64,000 bases of DNA from Rhabditoides inermis (Eukaryota; Nematoda; Chromadorea; Rhabditida; Rhabditidae), in assembly GCA_963966185.1 (NCBI GenBank), contig CAWZYM010000429.1, forward strand, positions 132,001 through 196,000, read 5' to 3'. Both the position numbers and the translations under genes were made by a program. A model generated the notes under the pieces. That model did no database searches. It saw only the letters and a list, made by a program, of their open reading frames with translations, and was not told where the DNA came from. Each line of letters begins with the position of its first letter. Position 1 is the stretch's first letter. Below, piece after piece: positions 56,431 to 64,000 of this stretch.

Positions 56431-57856
56431 AGCTGAAATTGTTGCTGCTGGTACTGTTGCTGCTGCTGAAAGAAAGCGGGACAGTTGCGTTTGTAATGAG
56501 TCAAATCACCACAATGAAAACAGCTTTGCTGATGTTGTTGTCCCTGCCGCTGCCCTCGGTTGTTGTTGTTGTTATTATAGTAGTTGGGACGGTTACCGTA
56601 ACCTCCGCTCCCTCTGAATCCACTCCTGTTGCCATGTCCTCCGCGAGAGGAATTGCCACGGTAGTTGTTGAATCCCCCATTAAATACGCTCTGGGGGTTC
56701 ATTCCCTGGTATACCTTCTGCGGCATCGTGTTGTTGCTGTTCGACATGGCTTGCTTGAACTTCAAACAATTTCTAAAAACGTGACCAGATTCATTACAGT
56801 AACCACATACAACGTGAGTCTCAAAATTGACTGTCTTTGGGGTGGGCGGGCGATTCCAGGGCTCCTTGTCATTCGAACGGGGAGTGCGGCTGAAAGCGCG
56901 CACCTCGGCCGCGGTAGGATCGAGAAGTGCTTCTGCCGTGGCCTCTGCAAGGAGGGCCTCCACTCGCAGTGCTTTCGAGCGCGCTGACTCAAACGATTCG
57001 GGGTTGTCCATCTTTACATGATACCTAATCGCCGGACGGAGGCGAGAGCAGAACTCTTCCAGAATTCTCTCCTTCGCTACCTCTTCCGTTTGTCTAGTCG
57101 TTGCCGCACGGACTATGTTGAGAAGGCGGCTGGCAAAGGAGGTAACCGACTCAGATGCCTCCTGCTTGCACCTCTTCAACATCTCTCTCGCAAGGTGGCA
57201 CTGCTCAGGCACCTCAAAGTAGGCTTTCAAGTGGTCTCGTACTGTGTCGTACTCTTTTCTATCGTCAGCCGTCATCTCCTCCACCTTTTCTCTAGCCAGT
57301 CCGTCGAGGTGAGAGATGAGGTAGTCAGCCTTCTGCTCTGCACTCCACTTGGGTCCCTTCACTCTCATTACGTCCTCAAATTTCCTTAGCCAGATGCTGA
57401 AGCCGTGGGCGATGCCGTCAGCTGATCCTGAAAAGGCATTCAGTTTGATTCCCAGTGACGTATCGACGCCCAGGGAAGCCACCAACGGGATGTTGTCTAT
57501 GCGTTTGCTTACCTCCTCAAAACTCTCATTCAACTGACCCTCCAACTGGGAGGAATACTGGGAGAGAGACGTTTTCAGAGCACGATTTTCAGTCTCTCCC
57601 TTCTGTAGAACAAAGGTAATAGCCTTGACAGTGTCATCTTCAGAGAGATCAGATCTCTCGGATCGGGAAAGTGTTTCTCTCTCACGTCTTCGAGGGAGCG
57701 CGACAGCTGACCGAGAGGCGACGACTGCACAGTCTCAGAGTTGAGGAAGCGGTTGTAATTCGAGTTAGATCGCGACTCGGGTGTCTCGGCAGAGTTAGCA
57801 GAGAGAGAAGACGTAGATGTATTCAAATCGTACAAGGTGTGTCTCGTGTTCACCAT
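56379..57856 (-). CDS. Gag of the LTR element
   Basis: Begins MVNTRHTLYDLNTSTSSLSA near 57856. A frame change near 57620-57660 leads to the main 388-codon frame: NAFSGSADGIAHGFSIWLRK and CHLAREMLKRCKQEASESVT (capsid-like, as in retrotransposon Gag), then Arg-rich linker, two CCHC zinc knuckles (CGYCNESGHVFRNC and CFHCGDLTHYKRNC, both CX2CX4HX4C) and a Gln-rich end. Gag forms the particle and packages RNA through the knuckles. The frame change may be a real defect or a sequence error. Confidence 0.9.
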
Positions 57857-57867
57857 TTTCGTATATG

Positions 57868-58790
57868 TATAGTAGGGCTCGTTTGCACCGATAGCAGGGC
57901 GCGGACAGACAAGACTTGATTGTCACACAGGGGACAGAACGGACAAAAACACACAGAGTATTGGGCTCGTTTGCACCGGTAGCAGGGCGCGGACGGACAA
58001 GACTTTCACAGTCACACAGAACACAGAACGGACAAAACACAAAGTATTGGGCTCGTTTGCACCGGTAGCAGGGCGCGGACGGACAAGACTTTCACAGTCA
58101 CACAGAACACAGAACGGACAAAAACACACAGAGTATTGGGCTCGTTTGCACCGGTAGCAGGGCGCGGACGGACAAGACTTTCACAGTCACACAGAACACA
58201 GAACGGACAAAACACAGAGTATTGGGCTCGTTTGCACCGGTAGCAGGGCGCGGACGGACAAGACTTTCACAGTCACACAGAACACAGAACGGACAAAAAC
58301 ACACAGAGTATTGGGCTCGTTTGCACCGGTAGCAGGGCGCGGACGGACAAGACTTTCACAGTCACACAGAACACAGAACGGACAAAACACAGAGTATTGG
58401 GCTCGTTTGCACCGGTAGCAGGGCGCGGACGGACAAGACTTTCACAGTCACACAGAACACAGAACGGACAAAACACAGAGTATTGGGCTCGTTTGCACCG
58501 GTAGCAGGGCGCGGACGGACAAGACTTTCACAGTCACACACAACACAGAACGGACAAAACACAGAGTATTGGGCTCGTTTGCACCGGTAGCAGGGCGCGG
58601 ACGGACAAGACTTTCACAGTCACACAGAACACAGAACGGACAAAACACAGAGTATTGGGCTCGTTTGCACCGGTAGCAGGGCGCGGACGGACAATACTTT
58701 CACAGTCACACAGAACACAGAACGGACAAAACACAGAGTATTGGGCTCGTTTGCACCGGTAGCAGGGCGCGGACGGACAAGACACAGAAC
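57868..58790. repeat. 86-bp tandem repeat in the element leader, 11 copies
   Basis: gggctcgtttgcaccggtag and the following 66 bases recur at 57873, 57963, 58049, 58138, 58224, 58313, 58399, 58485, 58571, 58657 and 58743. Spacing is 86 except for 90 (first) and 89 (two), the extra bases falling in an A/CA run. Copies are nearly identical. It sits between the 5' LTR and Gag. Confidence 0.97.
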
Positions 58791-58884
58791 ACAACACAAA
58801 GTACAACCATACAACTTGATATCACCAAATTCCACTTATTCTTATTCTCCGAAATTATCTATATTCCCAGGCCAATTCTCAAAA

Positions 58885-58995
58885 TTCTCAATTCCCGTGG
58901 CTCACCTGGCTCACTATATTTCTCAATTCCCGTGGCTCACCTGGCTCACTATATTTCTCAATTCCCGTGGCTCACCTGGCTCACTATATTTCTCA
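58885..58995. repeat. 35-bp tandem repeat, 3 copies
   Basis: ttctcaattcccgtggctca and the next 15 bases repeat at 58886, 58921 and 58956, also in the element leader. Confidence 0.95.
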
Positions 58996-59123
58996 ATAAC
59001 TTCCACCTCAACCGGATACTAATCTAGAGCTCATTTATCTTACACACTGGCCAGCCATCTAGTCTATCACCCTGCAGAGAGGGGGTTTGATCAGAAAAGA
59101 AGGAAAAGGCTCACTCGCTGCTA

Positions 59124-59553
59124 ACAAAGAGGGAGGGTCCTGCAGTGACCAGAGAAACAGACTAGACTCTAACGACTACACCCTCCCCAAGACCCTATTC
59201 CCCTACAGTAAGACAACGAGCATAAGATCTTAAGTTTATCTACAGGCAAGAGGTAATGGGCTAGTTTCCGGCGACAGCGGGCCAGGGGAGGAGTCAGTCG
59301 GATGACTGGCCCCGATTAGTCGACGGATGGGGTTCTTATAGTCGTGCTTGAGTGGTGGGCGAGGCGGTCGCCGCCGAGCGATCTGGAATGTAAACACCAT
59401 TATCCAGAGTGGTAATCTCCGAGAGCTTAGGAAAGGATATGTTGTGAGAGGATCTGCGGGTGACTCGTGGAATGTGAAGTGAATCCGCACATTATATCTC
59501 ACAAAATAGAATAGGGAGAATAGGGACCATCCAGTATATGTCTGTCCCTTACA
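59124..59553 (-). repeat. 5' LTR
   Basis: 430 bp; identical to the 3' LTR except for an extra AGGG near 59131 and one T/C change near 59198. It would hold the promoter for the minus-strand element RNA. Confidence 0.93.
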
Positions 59554-59989
59554 TTACACAACACACCAGCCCACCCCGTCCCGGTGCTCCCTGGATTTTT
59601 TTATAATTCAAAATAAATTCCAATATGTTTCTTGATTACTATTAACTAATACAAACACGAAATAATGGTTCGGGTACATTGCGCACAGAGAATGTATGAA
59701 ATCGCAAAATCGTGCAATTATGTTGCGATTCCTTTTCATTTTGTGCGACAAAAGCATGGAATCGTTTCTAATAGAGTTTGAGTATTTAGAATATCTGATA
59801 AACGTATTGTGATCCTATTTCCATTAACAATAAACAAAACAATGAAGCAAATTTCAGGTATTGTCATCATTCACAGAATTGCGCGATTCGTGCACCCCCG
59901 CGCCCTATAAGAGAGCGCCCTATAAGACGTTGCGATACTCAGAAATGTTTTACACAATACTGGAAGGTGCCAAAGAACCGATATAAATT

Positions 59990-60440
59990 ACAAAAACACA
60001 TAGAAAACTACATTTCGGAAACAACAACACGAAATTCACTAACAAGCAGAGGGAGGCGGGGCAAACGACGCGCTCGGCCAATGAGAGTGGGCACATTAGT
60101 TGGGAAGCGCCAATGAGCATACGCACTGTGGGCGGGGCTTACGTGATGCGCGTCGTCGTCGTCGTCGTCGTCGTCGTAAACACGTTTAGTGGCAGATTGA
60201 GAGAAAAAGTTGTTTTGAATATTTTGGCAGCCGCAATCGATATTTATTTCTCGAACCATCCTCATAGGTCTTGCCAAATGATATTTTAACAAAAAAACAC
60301 ATACTATGGGGTATATCGTAATGAAATAGATGAAGTGGTGTATGACTTGGGGGTGGCGCGCTGCGCGCGCTTAAGATAAAAACAAACGGGTCGTCGCGAA
60401 TCGTCGCGAATGGAGTCGCGCCACTGCAGGAACACAAATT
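59990..60440 (-). repeat. Dispersed repeat, copy 2 (inverted relative to 49040-49440)
   Basis: See the copy at 49040. This one has an eight-unit (CGT)n run at 60149-60177. It lies about 440 bp outside the LTR element. Confidence 0.75.
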
Positions 60441-61335
60441 GAAGCTGATCGATCCGGTGTGAGGAGAGATGCAGTGCAAGGTAGGCAATACTCTTTGTAA
60501 AATTCTCATCGAATCGCCTCTTCACCACTCGCGCGCCATGACTGTCTATGCACCGAAGTAGCACCACTAGGAATGCTCTCAGTGATCGATGATCTAACAG
60601 TTTGATATGATGCAGTGCAAATTATTTCGCGGCTGAGCGGTGATATTTTTCTGCGGTGAATACAAACTGAATTACTTCTCATTTTCCCGTCCTCGCGCGA
60701 GCGGTTGCCCCTTCCCGCGCTCCCTCGACCCGACGACAATGAAAGTCACCGCCGCCGCCGCTTGGAGATGAGGTTTCGTGGAGTATCGACTAATCCTGAA
60801 ATTGAAGCCGTTCACTGTGAGACAATAAGGCGACGCCAAATGCAAACTAGTCGACGAACGTTTTTTTTATCTCTCTCTTCCTAATTCTTCAGTCCCACAC
60901 TGATGATAAAATAAACTGTAAAAAAAAAACTGAAACGTAAAAGTGAAGTTTGATTTAAAAACGAAAAACAAAAACAAATTGCAGACATTTCACTCGTTCA
61001 CAAGAGCTTTGCTGCGCGCCAAGAATTGTTGTTTCACCGCATCTTCTTGAGATGTGTGAACACTATACAATAGATTTATCTCAAATCCAATGGTTGGGGG
61101 GAGATATTGAAGTTGTTGAATTGGGGGGGGGGAAAGTTGTGGTGGTCCGGCTTGTCCCGTCGATGGTCCCTCGGCAAAAGATACTTTGTCGCATCGTCCT
61201 GAAGGCGTCGGGGTCGATTGGGGCAGCCGGCTGTATCGCGCTCTGTCAGACAGCCCTCTTGGTCCCTTTGTTGCAGGGAGAGAAACGGTCTTACACGATT
61301 ACAGTATGAAGCCTTGTCGATTAGAAATGTGAAGA
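60441..61335. other. Intergenic, no gene seen
   Basis: No exon with splice support. Some Arg-rich frames near 60680-60740 are not convincing. Confidence 0.5.
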
Positions 61336-61336
61336 T

Positions 61337-62100
61337 ATAGGGTCCTTATGCCGATTCGCGTATATGCGCATAGTGTCCCTTGTATTTCGCGATCATATTC
61401 AGTGCCTTTTCGGGCCGATTCTTTCCGTATTTCGGACAGTAGTTGTCGTTCATCACATGTAGGAAGTATTTCGCCTTCGAGTATTCGAGTGTCTCGCTCT
61501 GTATCTGTCCTATCAGCGAGTTCCATTCCGTCTTTGGTATTCCGAGTGCAGTCAGTGCTGCATCATTGCCCTTCCAGTTGTCGCCGAGTGAACTGACCAA
61601 GTATGGATGCAGTGACACTTTGTATCCCAGCTCTCTATACGTTTATACGTTTCAGCTATTCCCGTGTATTTCGCAATCTTCTCCGCCGCGGCGCGCTCGA
61701 ATGACTCGAGTCCGTTTCCGAATGAAACGCGCACATTCACTATCACCACCTCTTTTTCGCCCTCTCGTTTCAGCACAATGTCCGGCCGCAGACTGCCGCC
61801 ATTGATCGAATCGCGAGTGTCTGTCTCTATCTACGCATTTTCGTTCGCCGCACTCTTTTCCGCAGCCGCCACTATCAGATCCTGTATATTGTTGTGTCGG
61901 TCCATCATTCCCATTGTGAAGTGAGCTTTGCACGCGTTGAGCACATGTGGAGCGTCTCTATCTGGTTCTCGTTGCATGTTGTGCACACGCGGTCCACCCA
62001 AGCGTTTTGCATGGTGAATCTCGCTCCTTTCAATGGCAGATTATCGAGCAGCGCTCTACTAGCGCTTCGGCGCGCTGTCGCGCGCCTCCGCGCTAGATCA
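61337..62100 (-). mobile_element. R2/NeSL-like LINE C-terminal fragment (zinc finger and REL endonuclease)
   Basis: Minus-strand frames give CTTCNENQIETLHMC, then after a shift LNACKAHFTMGMMDRHNN: a C..C...H..C finger as found before the restriction-like endonuclease of R2-type LINEs. Next come SINGGSLRPDIVLKREGEKE and VVIVNVRVSFGN, fitting the RPD...V.D.(K) endonuclease pattern, then EKIAKYTGIAETYK and, after another shift, VSSLGDNWKGNDAALTALGI. At least three shifts and one stop are present, so it is a dead remnant. The RT domain is not in the window. Confidence 0.65.
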
Positions 62101-62515
62101 TGAAAATAAGAAGAATAGAATAGAAACTCATAGAATAGAATAGAAACTCAAGTTTTTGTTATGATCAATAATACTGTGTTTTTTTTTTACAATTTCATAA
62201 CATTTCGAGTGAAACTGGTTATTAAAGTAGAGAAGATTAGTCGATTGATGTATTGATTGCACTGATAATGTGGTCTAGAGGCAATGCACCTGGTCTGCAT
62301 AATACCTGGTCTGCAAGTGCTTTGGTTAGCTGCCGCGTACCTCCGTTGTACAAGTCAGTAGATCTATGTATATTTTTGAATTTTAATGTCCTCGCGTATA
62401 CGGAAAGAGCACCTGCACGGTGCCGCGCGCTCCCGCTCCGCTATCAATATCTATGAATACATAGATCAATGATAATCATTATACTTTTTTTTCTGAACCA
62501 TACTTTCCTTTGCTC
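62101..62515. other. AT-rich spacer
   Basis: Contains a short 22-bp duplication (agaatagaaactcatagaat region, 62110-62155) and no gene. Confidence 0.5.
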
Positions 62516-62520
62516 ATAAA

Positions 62521-62536
62521 AACTCTCTCTCTCTCT

Positions 62537-62585
<49 letters not shown>

Positions 62586-62604
62586 TTCCTCTCTCTCTTT
62601 CTCT

Positions 62605-62646
<42 letters not shown>

Positions 62647-62935
62647 CTCTTTCTTTCTCTCTCTTTTTTCTCTTTCTTTCTCTCTCTTTCTCCTCGTATT
62701 TCTTTTAGTTTTAATGCTACGAGCTTTGCTACTGCAACCTCTCGCCCTCTTTTATTCTCGCATTCTCTCTCTCTCTTTCTCTCTCTGTCTCTCTCTATCT
62801 CTCCCTTCCCTTTTTTATCTAACTCTTCCTTTTTTCCCTCTTCCTCTTTTTCCGCTGCCTTTCTCTATATATATCTATATGCTTCTCTCTAACTTTTCCT
62901 CTCTCCCTCTCTCTCTCTCTCTCTCCGTTCTTTGT
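62521..62935. repeat. (CT)n-rich low-complexity tract
   Basis: Long pyrimidine tract with poly(T) interruptions. The Ser/Leu frame through it is an artefact. Confidence 0.9.
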
Positions 62936-63029
62936 CAATGCATTTTTAGATATTGAAGTAAAACTTTTGCTTGGACATGGAGCTTCCGCTGCCGGACAGC
63001 GAGATTTTGATGTTTTTTTAACCGGATAC

Positions 63030-64000
63030 TGAAAGCAAAATTGAGGAGGTGGACTACAGCCGAGGACGTAAACTCAACTATCTGCAAAGTTTCATACAAA
63101 TTGGTTCAGTATGAATCAAGTCGTGAACGCGGAACTAATCAAAATCGTAAAGAAATGCGAGGGCGCGCGCATCTTTTGATGATTGGACAATATGTTCCTC
63201 ACACCGTAACCAATAACGCTGAATTTGGCAGGTACGCTCTTTTTGTTGAAACTATTTGTTGAACGTATTTACGGAAAAAAAGAAGCGAAGATGTTTCTTA
63301 GATGAGACACGTTCGCTGCGAACAGCAACAAAATCGATTACTTTCGTGGTTTTTCTTCGAAATATAGGCAATGAGTGTAATTGGAGAGTAATCACGAAGT
63401 GGACTGCGTCCTGAAGTAATATGTAATCTTTCTGAGAAGTTTCACGCAAATCGGTTCAGTAGAAACGGAGATATGCCCGCGGACACACAAGAAAAGGTGC
63501 AAAAGTGTCTATTTTTGGTGGTTTTCGACCATAAAAAAGGTAATGAATGCAAAATTGAGAACTGTCACAGAATGGACTGCACCAGAAGACGTGAACTCAA
63601 CTATCTTATGAGTTTCATGCAAACTGGTTCTGTATGAATCGAGTTATGACCGCGGAAATACTAAAAATCGCAAAAGTGAGGCGAGAGCGCGCGCGCGGCT
63701 CTTGCTAATTTGGCTATATTTTCCTTACACCGTAACCAATGATGATGAAAATTGCAGGTTAGTGACAGAACTATTTGTTGAAAGTACTTACAGAACAAGA
63801 AGCGAAACTGTTTCTTAGGTGAGAAGCTTTTGCAGCGGACACCACCAAAATCGGCGAATTTTGAGGTTTTTCTACTAAATAAAGGCAATGAGTGTAATTG
63901 GAGAGTAATCACAAAGTGGACTGCATCCTGAAGTACTTTGTAAACTTTTTGCAAAGTTTGACGCAAATCGGTTCGGTAGGAACGGAGTTATGTTCGCGGA
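63030..64000. repeat. About 515-bp tandem repeat with internal sub-repeats, cut by window end
   Basis: caatgagtgtaattggagag and its flanks occur at 63371 and 63887 (period 516). A sub-unit beginning tggactgc and ending in g-accgcgga occurs at about 63049, 63401, 63571 and 63917. The unit also carries ttacaccgtaaccaat. Copies differ by about 15-20%, so it is old. No ORF is conserved across copies. Confidence 0.8.

Larger units (their letters stand above)
47678..59553 (-). mobile_element. Gypsy-like LTR retrotransposon, 11.9 kb
   Basis: Flanked by direct LTRs (47678-48103 and 59124-59553) that differ by one substitution and one 4-bp AGGG unit as read. On the minus strand the order is 5' LTR, repeat-rich leader, Gag with two zinc knuckles, an Env-like membrane glycoprotein region, aspartic protease, reverse transcriptase, RNase H, integrase, a 2.9 kb non-coding stretch, a polypurine tract and the 3' LTR. 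RT-before-integrase order is that of Gypsy/Metaviridae. Several frame changes and stops are present. No target duplication was recognised, and no clear tRNA primer site was found after the 5' LTR. Confidence 0.92.

Noticed and set aside
57868..58790. CRISPR-like array
   Set aside because: Repeats are contiguous 86-bp units without unique spacers, and the genome is eukaryotic.
58012..58835. Series of 66-71 codon minus ORFs (LSVRALLPVQTSPILCV)
   Set aside because: Each is one unit of the 86-bp leader repeat; frame is not kept between units.
62270..62345. tRNA-like A box (TGTGGTCTAGAGGCAATGC)
   Set aside because: No matching B box at the right distance and no fold; probably chance.
62510..62956. 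148-codon Ser/Leu/Phe frame, possible membrane protein
   Set aside because: Generated by the (CT)n/poly(T) tract.

Overview
The window is invertebrate, almost certainly nematode, nuclear DNA. The anchor is an intact two-exon major sperm protein gene (44053-44491, minus); this family is confined to nematodes. Small GT-AG introns (about 40-100 nt) with T-rich acceptors fit. I cannot name the species. Several recognisable host genes are out of frame, truncated or duplicated, and much of the sequence is mobile-element derived.

Layout. 86-580: 3' end of an unrecognised plus-strand gene. 999-6109: RTE-type LINE on the minus strand, split by a 3.07 kb TIR element (1838-4911) with a 9-bp target duplication. 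6480-6830: small minus exons. 7461-8050: fold-back element. 8100-17830: exon-rich minus-strand block with C2H2 zinc-finger exons, a SET-domain core (14280-14861) and internally duplicated exons. 17836-22172: two copies of a satellite-ended repeat, an ABCA transporter fragment and a hammerhead-like motif. 20443-23984: multi-exon minus gene. 24130-26170: decayed LINE. 27462-30611: TIR element carrying vigilin and 2-oxoglutarate dehydrogenase fragments. 32200-33790: SINE and two MITEs. 33919-40118: BTB-BACK-Kelch gene whose large intron holds a second gene-fragment-carrying TIR element (36155-39054, PRPF4-like sequence). 40518-41980: simple repeats. 41982-43611: polytopic membrane protein. 44053-44491: MSP. 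47678-59553: Gypsy-like LTR retrotransposon on the minus strand with an Env-like membrane glycoprotein region between Gag and protease. 61337-62100: REL-endonuclease LINE remnant. 63030-64000: long tandem repeat running off the end.

The most interesting theme is that three unrelated-sequence TIR elements share one design: ends built from a repeated short motif, no visible transposase, and interiors holding host-like exons. In one, vigilin KH-domain and OGDH sequence are joined in one reading frame. This resembles plant Pack-MULE/Pack-TYPE elements. A second theme is the unusual domain order of the LTR element, Gag, Env-like, protease, RT, RNase H, integrase.
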